Of a stretch of 64,000 nucleotides of DNA, positions 39,938 through 48,250 are shown in pieces (position 1 is the stretch's first letter; the number at the start of each line of letters is the position of its first letter). This DNA is from Pseudomonas guariconensis. Lineage in GTDB: Bacteria; Pseudomonadota; Gammaproteobacteria; Pseudomonadales; Pseudomonadaceae. Made by a program: the position numbers and the translations under genes. The stretch is taken from positions 1 to 64,000 of the forward strand of contig NZ_JAMYBK010000013.1 of NCBI RefSeq assembly GCF_024127895.1, in the 5' to 3' direction. The notes under the pieces were generated by a model, which was not told the origin of the DNA, did not search any database, and worked only from the letters and a program-made list of their open reading frames with translations.

Positions 39938-41140
39938 CTACACGATCGGAATCAGTGGATCGGCTGCCGCCAGGGCCTGGGCGCGATCGGCGGCCGGCGG
40001 GTAGATCCACACCGAGTTGATCTGGCGCTTGAGGGCCTTGCCCTCCTGGCCCTGCAGCTTGAGCTCACGCTCCCAGCCCTCGCTGAACGCCGCGCCCCAG
40101 TCGCCCAGGTCGAGGCAGGTCACGTACTTGGGCTGGCGATACACCACCGGTGCCACGCCCAGCAGGTCGGCCGCCACGTTGTTGCCGCTGTGACGGCCCA
40201 TGGGAATGGCGTGCTGGCAGGTCATCAGGGCATGGTTGCCTCGCTCGTCCACCACGGCCCAGGCCACGTCGCCGGTGGCATAGATGTGCGCCTGGCCGAT
40301 CACTTTGAGGTGTTCGTCGACGCGCAGGCGGCCCAGGGCATCGCGTTCGCCCGGCACTTGGGCGGTCAGCGGGCTGGCCTTGACGCCCACGGTCCAGATC
40401 ACGGTCTTGCTGGCGATGTAGTCGCCGTTGTCCAGCGTCACGCCGCCGGCGTCGATGCCCATCACCGAGGTACCTGCCAGCCACTCCACGCCGGCCTGCT
40501 CGCAGGCTGCGACGATCGCCGGGGTGATGCCCGCGCCCAGCGCTGCGCCGATGCTGGCGCCCCGGTCGACGACGATCACCCGTGGTGCTGCGTCGTTACC
40601 GAGGATGGCGCGCAGGCGGGCGGGCAGCTCGGTGGCGGTCTCGATGCCAGTGAAGCCGCCGCCGCAGACCACCACGGTATTGCGGGCAGGGGAGGCGGGC
40701 AGCGCGGCCAGGTCGACCAGATGCCGCTCCAGGCGCATGGCCGACTCCATCTGGTCGACGTCGAAGGCATGCTCGGCCAGGCCCGGCACGGCCGGGCGTG
40801 CCACCTGGCTGCCGGCGGCCAGGACCAGGCGGTCGTAGCCGATCCGCTGACGCTGGCCGTGATTGTCGGTGTAGCCGACGCTGCGGCCGTCCACGTCGAT
40901 GGTGTCGGCATGGCCCTGGATGAAGGTCACGCCCACCGCCTCGAACAGGGCGCCCAACGGTGCCTTCATGCCGTGTACGTCGCTTTCGTAGAAGCGCGGG
41001 CGGATGCGCAGCTCAGGCTGGGGCGCGAGCACGCTGACCGTGACGTCGCCGCGCTGGGCCTGGTCGAGCAGGCGTGCGGCGCTCAGGGCGCTCCAGACAC
41101 CGGCGAAGCCGGCACCGATGATCAGGATGTGTGGGTTCAT
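39938..41140 (-). CDS. NDH-2-like FAD oxidoreductase
   Basis: A 400-residue flavoprotein of the pyridine nucleotide-disulfide family, close to type II NADH dehydrogenase (ndh-like). The FAD site is ILIIGAGFAGVWSALSAARL at residues 5-24. The second Rossmann fold is VVVCGGGFTGIETATELPAR. A further FAD-contacting block is HIYATGDVAW. It lacks redox-active CxxC. A C-terminal region could be membrane-associated. It oxidises NADH at the membrane to feed quinone, or reduces another acceptor. It is divergent from an Rrf2 regulator gene and probably under its control. Confidence 0.85.
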   Translation of the reverse strand: MNPHILIIGAGFAGVWSALSAARLLDQAQRGDVTVSVLAPQPELRIRPRFYESDVHGMKAPLGALFEAVGVTFIQGHADTIDVDGRSVGYTDNHGQRQRIGYDRLVLAAGSQVARPAVPGLAEHAFDVDQMESAMRLERHLVDLAALPASPARNTVVVCGGGFTGIETATELPARLRAILGNDAAPRVIVVDRGASIGAALGAGITPAIVAACEQAGVEWLAGTSVMGIDAGGVTLDNGDYIASKTVIWTVGVKASPLTAQVPGERDALGRLRVDEHLKVIGQAHIYATGDVAWAVVDERGNHALMTCQHAIPMGRHSGNNVAADLLGVAPVVYRQPKYVTCLDLGDWGAAFSEGWERELKLQGQEGKALKRQINSVWIYPPAADRAQALAAADPLIPIV

Positions 41141-41207
41141 GAGGGTGCTCCGCTGGATTGCATGGGGGGTGAAAGGTGTACGGCGTGGATTCGTGTACCC
41201 GCCGAAT

Positions 41208-41232
41208 AACTACGACTGTATTGATCGTAGTT
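41208..41232. promoter_or_regulatory. Candidate Rrf2 operator, FAD oxidoreductase side
   Basis: A perfect inverted repeat AACTACGA-N9-TCGTAGTT lies 68 bases upstream of the oxidoreductase start. Rrf2-family proteins bind such imperfect palindromes of about 25 bases. A related TACGAC text lies before the regulator gene itself. Confidence 0.55.
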
Positions 41233-41393
41233 TGTGGCGGCAAGTCTTTTTTTCGCCGAAGGTCTTCCTGCATGCCCCGCTGGCCCCTTCGATAATGCTG
41301 TATTTCCTGGCTTACAGGGCTGTATCGTGAGCCGAGAAAGACGACGGATGGCGCCAAGGCACTTTGCTCGCCGGCAGGAGAAGGCGTAGTATT

Positions 41394-41410
41394 TACGACA
41401 AAATTAGTCG
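41394..41410. promoter_or_regulatory. Candidate Rrf2 operator, own promoter
   Basis: TACGAC and GTCG frame an AT-rich 7-base centre 10 bases before the regulator start. It shares TACGAC with the upstream palindrome at 41208. Its position over the start fits autorepression. Confidence 0.4.
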
Positions 41411-41419
41411 GAGATTGAC

Positions 41420-41962
41420 ATGTCGCTATACAGTGCCGGCGTCGAATACGGCCTCCATTGCCTGCTGTTCCTGGTGGACGAGCGTGGCGATACCCGCGAG
41501 TCCAGCGTGCGCGACCTGGCCGAGTTGCAGGGGGTGCCCCAGGAGTACCTGGCCAAGGTCTTCACCAAGCTGGCGCGCGCGGGGTTGGTGGCCGCCACCG
41601 AAGGCGTGCGCGGGGGCTTTCGTCTGGCGCGGCCGTCCGACGAGATCACCGTGCTCGACATCGTCACCGCCATCGATGGGCCGAAGAAGATCTTCGACTG
41701 CCGCGAAATCCGCGAGCGCTGCACGCTGTTCGAAGGCGCGGCGCCAGGTTGGGCGACCGAGGGTACCTGCGCCATCCATGCCGTGATGCTGGGGGCGCAG
41801 AAGCGGATGGAAGAGGCGCTCGCGCAGCAGACCATCCTCGACCTGGCCCGGCGTTTCGGGCGCAAGGCCCCGACGGAGTTCGGGGTGAAGGTCAATGAGT
41901 GGATGAGTGAGCGGCGGGAAGGCAAAGGGAGCGGAGGGGAGATCGCGGTTACCCAGGTGTAA
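41420..41962 (+). CDS. Rrf2-family regulator
   Basis: A 180-residue transcription regulator with a winged helix (residues about 8-70: VRDLAELQGVPQEYLAKVFT) and dimerisation helix. Three cysteines at 94, 101 and 117 could bind an Fe-S cluster, as in IscR and NsrR, although the spacing differs (6 and 15 residues between). The C-terminal extension (about 40 residues) is polar. It would sense redox, iron or NO. It is divergent from the FAD oxidoreductase gene with a shared palindrome, so it probably controls that gene and itself. Confidence 0.88.
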   Translation: MSLYSAGVEYGLHCLLFLVDERGDTRESSVRDLAELQGVPQEYLAKVFTKLARAGLVAATEGVRGGFRLARPSDEITVLDIVTAIDGPKKIFDCREIRERCTLFEGAAPGWATEGTCAIHAVMLGAQKRMEEALAQQTILDLARRFGRKAPTEFGVKVNEWMSERREGKGSGGEIAVTQV

Positions 41963-42029
41963 GGGGAATGGCAGTACCGGCCCTGTGGGGTTGCCTCGAG
42001 GTCAGTCAGTCAAGCGGCCCCAGATGTCT

Positions 42030-42947
42030 TCAGCCCGCCCGGGCCTCATGCCGCTTGCGGTACGCTCCCGGCTGCACCCCCACCGCCTTGGCGAACGCCC
42101 GGGTAAACGCCGCCACCGACTGATACCCCACCTGCGCCCCCACCTGTTCCACGGTATTCCCCGCCTTGAGCAACTGGCAGGCATGGCGCATGCGCAAGGC
42201 CAGCAGCACCCGGCCGGGCGACTGCCCCGCCAGCTCGTTGAAGCGCTTGAAGAACGCTGAACGCGACAACCCCGTGCAGGCCGCCATGCTTTCCAGGTGC
42301 CAGGCCTGACCCGGCTGCGCGATCAACTGCTCCAGCAACGCCGCGAAGGCCGGCTGGCGGGCGAGGGCGACCAACCCACCCAAGGATCGCCCAGCGTGTA
42401 CCTGCTGGCGCAATACATACAGGAACAACAGGTGGGTCAAGCGCTCCAGCAGCGCCTGCGACGGCGTGGGCGTGCGCCGGCACTCCTCGAGGATCAGCTC
42501 GAACAGCGAGCGTGCGGCATGCCCCGCAGGCTCTGCGGCGCGCAACAGGATCCAGTCGGCCAAGCCTTCGACGATCAGCGACGACAACCCCGAGCGAAAA
42601 TGAAAAAAGCCGCAGACCAGGCCAACGCCGTCGCCGGCTTCGCTGTCCAGTGGCTGCATCGTCTGGCGTGGTTGGGCACAGGCGCTGGCCGGGTCTTCGT
42701 CGCCAGACAGCCGATAGGCCAGGTCGCGCAGCAGGAACACCGCATCGCCGCTTTCCAGCCGTATGGGCCCGGGTTGCCCGTCGATGTGCAGCCAGCAGTG
42801 CCCCTGCACCACCAGGTGGAAGCTCGCCCGGCCCATGCCTTGGGTGCTGGCGTGCCAGCCGCCGCAGTAGCGGCCGACATGGAACAGGCTGGCATCGAGC
42901 TCCAGGCTCTCTAATAACCAATCGACAGGGTGGCAGGATGAAATCAT
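42030..42947 (-). CDS. AraC-family regulator (cupin_6 type)
   Basis: A 305-residue transcription regulator. Cupin_6 effector domain at residues about 1-180 (SFHLVVQGHCWLHI, LESGDAVFLLRDLAYRLS). The AraC double helix-turn-helix is at about 205-300 (MAACTGLSRSAFFKRFNELA and GAQVGYQSVAAFTRAFAKAV). It is divergent from the AhpD-like gene that opens the acyl-CoA dehydrogenase/ABC cluster and lies 104 bases from it. It is the probable activator of that cluster. Confidence 0.88.
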   Translation of the reverse strand: MISSCHPVDWLLESLELDASLFHVGRYCGGWHASTQGMGRASFHLVVQGHCWLHIDGQPGPIRLESGDAVFLLRDLAYRLSGDEDPASACAQPRQTMQPLDSEAGDGVGLVCGFFHFRSGLSSLIVEGLADWILLRAAEPAGHAARSLFELILEECRRTPTPSQALLERLTHLLFLYVLRQQVHAGRSLGGLVALARQPAFAALLEQLIAQPGQAWHLESMAACTGLSRSAFFKRFNELAGQSPGRVLLALRMRHACQLLKAGNTVEQVGAQVGYQSVAAFTRAFAKAVGVQPGAYRKRHEARAG

Positions 42948-43050
42948 CTAATGCAAAGACTCAGGAGCAAGGAAAGGCGACTGATGAATATGGAGGGTAA
43001 TTCTTATAACCAACAGACTGTACGCAACCCCCACCAAAGGAGACCACGCC

Positions 43051-43611
43051 ATGTCCTCGCGCATTACTCTACACACTCTGCAGAGCGCCCCGGAAGCTGC
43101 GCGTCCGTTCCTCGAGAATGCCCTGAAGAACTCCGGCTTCATCCCCAACCTGTTGGGTATCCTGGCCAACGCCCCAGCGGCGCTGGAAACCTACGTCACC
43201 GTCTCGGCGCTCAACGGCAAGTCGCAGCTGTCCTTGGCCGAGCGCGAGGTGGTACAGCTGATCGCCGCCACCCACCACGGGTGCGACTTCTGCGTGGCCG
43301 GCCACACCGCCGTGGCCCTGAACAAGGCCAAGCTGCCTCAGGACGTGGTCGACGCCCTGCGTGCCCGTGGCGAGCTGCCCGATGCCAGGTACGAGGCCCT
43401 GGCCGAATTCGCCCGCGAAGTGATCGCCACCCGTGGCAATGTCGGCGAGGCCACCTACGCGGCGTTTCGCGGGGCCGGCTACAGCGAGGGCAACGCCCTG
43501 GAAGTGATTCTCGGGGTGAGCCTCGCAACCCTGTGCAACTTTGCTAATGTGTTCGCCCAGACGCCGCTCAACGACGAACTCGGCAAATACCGCTGGCAGC
43601 CGTCGGCGTGA
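43051..43611 (+). CDS. AhpD/CMD-like peroxidase-type protein
   Basis: A 186-residue protein of the carboxymuconolactone decarboxylase/AhpD superfamily. The CxxC motif is C78-D-F-C81, in ATHHGCDFCVAGHTAVALNK. Such proteins reduce peroxides or disulfides, or act on lactones. The start has AAAGGAG seven bases upstream. It opens a five-gene row with an acyl-CoA dehydrogenase-like protein and a complete ABC importer; I infer a shared catabolic role. Confidence 0.85.
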   Translation: MSSRITLHTLQSAPEAARPFLENALKNSGFIPNLLGILANAPAALETYVTVSALNGKSQLSLAEREVVQLIAATHHGCDFCVAGHTAVALNKAKLPQDVVDALRARGELPDARYEALAEFAREVIATRGNVGEATYAAFRGAGYSEGNALEVILGVSLATLCNFANVFAQTPLNDELGKYRWQPSA

Positions 43612-43658
43612 GCCGCGCGCGGTGCCGTTCGGGCCGCGTTTCGTAAAGGAGAAGGGAC

Positions 43659-44723
43659 ATGCTTGATTCCGCATTTCGACAATGGCTGGACGCCAATGCC
43701 GAGGCTATCGACCTGGGCCAGTGCGACCCGCACCTGGTCCTGGGGCATATCGCCGAGTCGCAGCTGCTGCGCGTGGGCATCGACCCCGCCTTGGGCGGTT
43801 CGGGCGGCCAGATCACCGACGCGGTGGAAGCCATCGCCGCCATCGCCAGCCGTTCGCTGGCGGCGGCCTTCGTCTGCTGGGGCCAGCGCGCGTTCATCGA
43901 ATACCTGCTGCAAAGCCCTAACCTGGCCCTGCGCGAACGCCTGCTGGCGGACCTGCTCAAGGGCGAGCTGGCTGGCGCTACCGGGTTGTCCAATGCCATG
44001 AAGTACCTGTCTGGCATCGAGGCCCTGCAGGTGCGAGCCCGCCCCCAAGCCGCCGGCTGGACGCTGGAAGGCCGCCTGCACTGGGTGACCAACCTGCGCA
44101 AGAGCGGTTTCGTGGTTGCCGCGGCGGTCGAAGAGGATGCCGGTGCTGCGCCGTTCGTCCTGGCGATCCCGTCCACTCAGGTGGGCGTGGAGCGCTCCGA
44201 GGACCTGCGATTGATGGGGCTGCAATCGAGCAACACCGCCGCGCTGGCCTTCCACCAGGTCGAGCTGGGCCGTGACTGGCTGCTGCACGAGAACGCCCGC
44301 GAGTTCCTGCCCAAGGTGCGGCCGGCCTTCCTGGCGTTGCAGTGCGGCATGGCCATCGGCCTGGCCCGACGTGCCCTGGAAGAGGTGAGCGGGCATCTGC
44401 AAGGGCGCGGTTCGTTCCTCGAGGAAGCCCGCCAGGTGCTGGCCGAGCGCCTGGAGAATACCGTGGATGCACTCAAGCAGGGCCTGCTCGACGGCCGCTT
44501 CGTCAGCCAGCCGGCGGCGCTGTTCAAGCTGCGCATCATCCTGGCCGAAAGCGCCGCCGACGCCGTGCAACTGGAGCTGCAGGCCAGCGGCGGCAAGGCC
44601 TACCTGGACGCCTATGGCGCCGGCTTCGCCCGTCGCTGGCGCGAGTCGGCGTTCGTGCCGATCGTCACCCCGAGCCTGGTGCAACTGCGTGCCGAACTGC
44701 AACGCCAGGCGGCCGCGGCATGA
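43659..44723 (+). CDS. Acyl-CoA dehydrogenase-family protein
   Basis: A 354-residue flavoprotein-fold protein, shorter than typical acyl-CoA dehydrogenases (about 380). It carries the central region (TGLSNAMKYLSGIEALQVRA, VTNLRKSGFVVAAA) and the C-terminal helices (FLALQCGMAIGLARRALEEV), but the usual acidic catalytic residue in the C-terminal part is not clear. It may resemble the DszC/sulfur-monooxygenase branch rather than a true dehydrogenase. Its stop overlaps the next ATG by four bases. Substrate unknown; the genes around it suggest an organosulfur or small carboxylic compound. Confidence 0.7.
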   Translation: MLDSAFRQWLDANAEAIDLGQCDPHLVLGHIAESQLLRVGIDPALGGSGGQITDAVEAIAAIASRSLAAAFVCWGQRAFIEYLLQSPNLALRERLLADLLKGELAGATGLSNAMKYLSGIEALQVRARPQAAGWTLEGRLHWVTNLRKSGFVVAAAVEEDAGAAPFVLAIPSTQVGVERSEDLRLMGLQSSNTAALAFHQVELGRDWLLHENAREFLPKVRPAFLALQCGMAIGLARRALEEVSGHLQGRGSFLEEARQVLAERLENTVDALKQGLLDGRFVSQPAALFKLRIILAESAADAVQLELQASGGKAYLDAYGAGFARRWRESAFVPIVTPSLVQLRAELQRQAAAA

Positions 44724-45547
44724 GCCAGGCAGTGCTCGAAGCCCGTGACATCTGCCTGGGCTACCCGCGTGAAGGTGGCTGGCAAGCGGTGCTGGAACAG
44801 TTCGACCTGAGCCTGGCGCCGGGCGAGGTGGTGAGCATCCTCGGCCCTAGCGGGGTCGGCAAGTCCAGCCTGTTGCGCGTACTGGCAGGCCTGCAGCAGC
44901 CCCAGGGTGGCCGCGTGGCCCTGCACGGCGAGCCCTTGCTGGGCCCGCACCCGCGCCTGGCGGTGGCCTTCCAGGACCCGAGCCTGCTGCCCTGGTTGAG
45001 CCTGGAGAAGAACGTCGCCTTCGGCCTGGACTTCGCGCGCCAGCCAAAGCTGGCGGCGGCCGAGCAGCGCGCGCGCATCGACCATGCCATCGAGGCGGTA
45101 GGCCTGGCCCATGCGCGCAACCAGTACCCGGCGCAACTGTCTGGCGGCATGGCCCAGCGCACCGCCCTGGCACGCTGCCTGGCGCGCCAGCCGCAGGTGC
45201 TGCTGCTCGACGAACCCTTCGGTGCCCTCGACGAGGTGACCCGCGCCGACATGCAGCAATTGCTCCTGCAACTGATCGCCACCCACGGGACGGCGGCGGT
45301 GCTGATCACCCACGATATCGACGAAGCCCTACTGTTGTCCGACCGGGTCCTGCTACTGGGCAACCACCCGGCGCACACCCTTGGCCAATGGCACATCGAC
45401 CTGCCGCAACCGCGTGGGCAGTGGGTCGAGGAACTGGGCGCGCTGCGTATCGAGATCCTCAAGACCCTTCGGCGGGCAAGCCGCATCAGCGAACCTTCTT
45501 CTTCCCCCTTGCCATTGCCGTCGGAGGCTGCCCATGTGCATGGATGA
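44720..45547 (+). CDS. ABC transporter ATP-binding subunit
   Basis: A 275-residue ATPase of the nitrate/sulfonate/taurine importer type (SsuB/TauB-like). Walker A is GPSGVGKSS from residue about 42, Q-loop in AFQDPSLLPWL, signature LSGGMAQRTALARCLA, Walker B LLLDEPFGALDE, and H-loop in VLITHDIDEA. It is translationally coupled to both neighbours. Energises import by the adjacent permease and binding protein. Substrate is not readable. Confidence 0.9.
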   Translation: MSQAVLEARDICLGYPREGGWQAVLEQFDLSLAPGEVVSILGPSGVGKSSLLRVLAGLQQPQGGRVALHGEPLLGPHPRLAVAFQDPSLLPWLSLEKNVAFGLDFARQPKLAAAEQRARIDHAIEAVGLAHARNQYPAQLSGGMAQRTALARCLARQPQVLLLDEPFGALDEVTRADMQQLLLQLIATHGTAAVLITHDIDEALLLSDRVLLLGNHPAHTLGQWHIDLPQPRGQWVEELGALRIEILKTLRRASRISEPSSSPLPLPSEAAHVHG

Positions 45548-46739
45548 CTGCTGTTCCTCTACTTCCCGCCGCGATTTCATCAAGCTCGGCGCCATGCTCA
45601 GTGCCGCCGGGGCGCTGCCATTGCTGACGAGCCTGCAGGCGCGCGCCGCCGTCGAGCCGGACGCGCCGGTGCGCATCGGCTACCTGCCGATCACCGACGC
45701 CACGCCGTTGCTGGTGGCGCACAACAATGGCCTGTTCGAGGCCGAGGGCATCAAGGCCGAGCGCCCGGTGCTGCTGCGTAGCTGGGCGCAGGTGATCGAG
45801 GCGTTCATCTCCGGCCAGGTCAACGTCATCCACCTGCTGTCGCCGATGACGGTCTGGGCGCGCTATGGCAGCAAGGTGCCGGCCAAGGTGGTGGCCTGGA
45901 ACCACGTCGGTGGTTCGGGGCTGACCGTGGCGCCGGACATTACCGACGTGAAACAGCTGGGCGGCAAGACCGTGGCCATTCCGTTCTGGTACTCGATCCA
46001 CAACGTGGTGCTGCAGCAGATGTTGCGCGACCACGGCCTCACGCCGGTGTCGAAGCCGGCCAGCGCGCAGTTGGCGGGCAGTGAAGTCAACCTGCTGGTG
46101 TTGCCGCCGTCGGACATGCCGCCGGCCCTGGCCAGCAAGCGCATCGCTGGCTATATCGTCGCCGAGCCGTTCAATGCGCTGGCCGAGGACCTCAAAGTCG
46201 GCCGTGTGCAGCGCTTCACCGGCGACGTCTGGCGCAACCATGCCTGCTGCGTGGTGTTCATGCACGAGCACGACCTGACCAATCGCCCCGAGTGGTCGCA
46301 GAAGGTGGTCAACGCCATCGTCAAGGCCCAGCTGTGGACCCGCGACCACCGCGCCGAGGCGGCCGCGTTGCTGTCCAAGGCCGGCCCCAACAAGTACACC
46401 CCGCACACCCCGCAGGTGCTCGGCAAGGTGCTGGCGCCTGCCGCCGAGGACCGTGCCGGCTACATCGCCAGCGGTGCGATCCGCCACCAGCAGTGGGATG
46501 AGAGGCGCATCGATTTCCAGCCCTATCCGTTCCCCAGCTACACCGAGGAACTGGTCAAGCGCCTGAAGCACACGCTGATTGAGGGCGACAGCAGCTTCCT
46601 GGCCGGCCTGGACCCGACCCTGACCGCCCGCGACCTGGTGGACGACCGCTTCGTGCGCAACGCCATCGCCGCGGCGGGCGGCCTGTCGGCCTTCGGCCAG
46701 CCCGAGGGGTTCGAGCGTAGCGAGGAGTTTTCGGTCTGA
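45534..46739 (+). CDS. ABC transporter substrate-binding protein (Tat signal)
   Basis: A 401-residue periplasmic binding protein of the NrtA/SsuA/TauA type. The N-terminus has a Tat-like signal (SRRDFIKLG then a hydrophobic stretch ending LQARAA), meaning it may fold with a cofactor before export. Mature text includes RIGYLPITDATPLLVAHNNG and LFEAEGIKAERPVLLRSW. The start overlaps the ATPase gene by 14 bases. An ATG six bases later is also possible. The Tat signal is uncommon for this family, and several Cys precede it. Confidence 0.85.
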   Translation: MCMDDCCSSTSRRDFIKLGAMLSAAGALPLLTSLQARAAVEPDAPVRIGYLPITDATPLLVAHNNGLFEAEGIKAERPVLLRSWAQVIEAFISGQVNVIHLLSPMTVWARYGSKVPAKVVAWNHVGGSGLTVAPDITDVKQLGGKTVAIPFWYSIHNVVLQQMLRDHGLTPVSKPASAQLAGSEVNLLVLPPSDMPPALASKRIAGYIVAEPFNALAEDLKVGRVQRFTGDVWRNHACCVVFMHEHDLTNRPEWSQKVVNAIVKAQLWTRDHRAEAAALLSKAGPNKYTPHTPQVLGKVLAPAAEDRAGYIASGAIRHQQWDERRIDFQPYPFPSYTEELVKRLKHTLIEGDSSFLAGLDPTLTARDLVDDRFVRNAIAAAGGLSAFGQPEGFERSEEFSV

Positions 46740-47494
46740 TGCGCAAGCACGTCGTGCAAGGTGCCCTGGGCCTGGCTGGCCTGGCGGCCCTGCTGTTGCT
46801 GTGGTGGGCGGGGGTCGGCGTGTTCGGCGAGGCCGATGGCCTGTCGGCGCGCTTCTCGCCCGAGGCGACCCTGGCCAGCTTGGTCGAGCTGCTCGGTCAG
46901 GGTGAGGTCTACGGGCATGTCTGGGTGAGCCTCAAGCGCATCCTGGTCGGCTTGCTGCTGGCGCTGCTGATCGGCGTGCCCCTGGGGCTGCTGGTGGGCA
47001 GCTACCGGCACCTGGAGGCGGCGACCACGCCAGCGTTCCAGTTCCTGCGGATGATCTCGCCGCTGTCGTGGATGCCTGTGGTGGTCATGCTGATGGGCGT
47101 GGGCGACCAGCCGATCTACTTCCTCCTGGCCTTCGCCGCGCTGTGGCCGATCCTGCTCAACACCGCCGCTGGCGTACGCCAGCTCGACCCGCGTTGGTTG
47201 CAGCTCTCGCGCAGCCTCAGCGCCACGCGCTGGGAAACCCTGTGCAAGGTGATAATCCCGGGGGTGATCGGTCATGTGCTGACCGGCGTGCGCCTGGCCA
47301 TCGGCATTCTGTGGATCGTGCTGGTGCCGTGCGAGATGCTCGGGGTCAGTGCGGGGCTGGGCTACTTCATCCTCGATACCCGTGACCGGCTGGCCTATTC
47401 GGAGCTGATGGCCATGGTGCTGTTGATCGGTGTGTTGGGGTTCATGCTCGATGCCTTGGCCCGGGGCCTGCATCGTCGGTGGGTGCATGCCTGA
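46739..47494 (+). CDS. ABC transporter permease
   Basis: A 251-residue inner-membrane permease with about six helices and the BPD_transp_1 EAA loop (LQLSRSLSATRWETLCKVII). It begins inside the upstream stop (TGATG). It completes the importer formed with the ATPase and binding protein. No second permease is present, so it works as a homodimer. Confidence 0.9.
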   Translation: MRKHVVQGALGLAGLAALLLLWWAGVGVFGEADGLSARFSPEATLASLVELLGQGEVYGHVWVSLKRILVGLLLALLIGVPLGLLVGSYRHLEAATTPAFQFLRMISPLSWMPVVVMLMGVGDQPIYFLLAFAALWPILLNTAAGVRQLDPRWLQLSRSLSATRWETLCKVIIPGVIGHVLTGVRLAIGILWIVLVPCEMLGVSAGLGYFILDTRDRLAYSELMAMVLLIGVLGFMLDALARGLHRRWVHA

Positions 47495-47498
47495 ATCT

Positions 47499-47515
47499 GG
47501 GCTGCAAAGCAGCCC
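47499..47515 (+). terminator. Terminator after ABC operon
   Basis: The GGGCTGC-AAA-GCAGCCC hairpin lies four bases past the permease stop, the same sequence type as at 38018, 60669 and 21408. Confidence 0.6.
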
Positions 47516-47586
47516 CAGGATGAGAATCCTGGGCACCCGCAGGGCATGCGGGCGTAAAATACCCCTTTGCCCACCCCGAGCCCTTC

Positions 47587-48087
47587 ATGCCTGCCCCCAT
47601 CGAACTGCTCCAGACCCACCCCGACCAGGCCGAGCTGATCCGCAACCTCTACCAGTTCTATGCCTACGAGTCCTCCGACTGGGAACAGGAGGACGTCGAG
47701 GCCGATGGCCGCTTCTACATCCACGACGAACACCTGCAGCGCTACTGGCAGTCGCCCGGCTGGAGCGCCAGCCTGGTGCTGGTGGACGGCTTCATCGCTG
47801 GCTTCGTGCTGATCGAGCGCAGTGAGCTGCCAGGCCTGGAGGCCAGCGAACTGGCCGACCTGTTCATCCTGAAAAAATATCGCCGCCAGGGCATCGGCCA
47901 GACTGTGGCGCAGTCGCTGCTGTGCAGCGGGGAGGGCGACTGGTTGCTGCGCTGCTATCGCCAGGACCCGGTGGCCGTGGCGTTCTGCAAGGCCGTGCTG
48001 ACCGGCCTGCCACGCGCGTCGAGGGCGATCGCGCTGGAAGACGAGCCCGATCTGCTGAATTTCCTGGTGAGCGCCTCGCGTCATTGA
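47587..48087 (+). CDS. GNAT acetyltransferase
   Basis: A 166-residue cytoplasmic N-acetyltransferase. The acetyl-CoA-binding motif A reads LADLFILKKYRRQGIGQTVA (residues about 91-110), preceded by the beta-4 strand SLVLVDGFIAGFVLIERSEL. The acceptor is unknown. It is a single gene between the ABC cluster and the PAS-GGDEF-EAL gene. Confidence 0.85.
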   Translation: MPAPIELLQTHPDQAELIRNLYQFYAYESSDWEQEDVEADGRFYIHDEHLQRYWQSPGWSASLVLVDGFIAGFVLIERSELPGLEASELADLFILKKYRRQGIGQTVAQSLLCSGEGDWLLRCYRQDPVAVAFCKAVLTGLPRASRAIALEDEPDLLNFLVSASRH

Positions 48088-48130
48088 CGGCGCCGGTCAG
48101 GGTTCGGGTTGTGCCGCGGCGACGGATTTA

Positions 48131-48146
48131 TGTGAACTGCTTCACA
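48131..48146. promoter_or_regulatory. CRP/Vfr-type box
   Basis: TGTGA-ACTGCT-TCACA is a perfect palindrome and matches the CRP/Vfr consensus TGTGA-N6-TCACA exactly. It lies about 105 bases upstream of the likely start of the PAS-GGDEF-EAL gene and could activate it, linking cAMP to c-di-GMP turnover. Confidence 0.55.
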
Positions 48147-48250
48147 AAAAAATCCGACAAGCGGCATAATGCCAGCACGTCATCATCCAGGCCCGGCCCT
48201 GTCGGGCTGGCGATCCGTTTCCGTGCGTGCCGCAGGTTCAGGTAAAGCCT

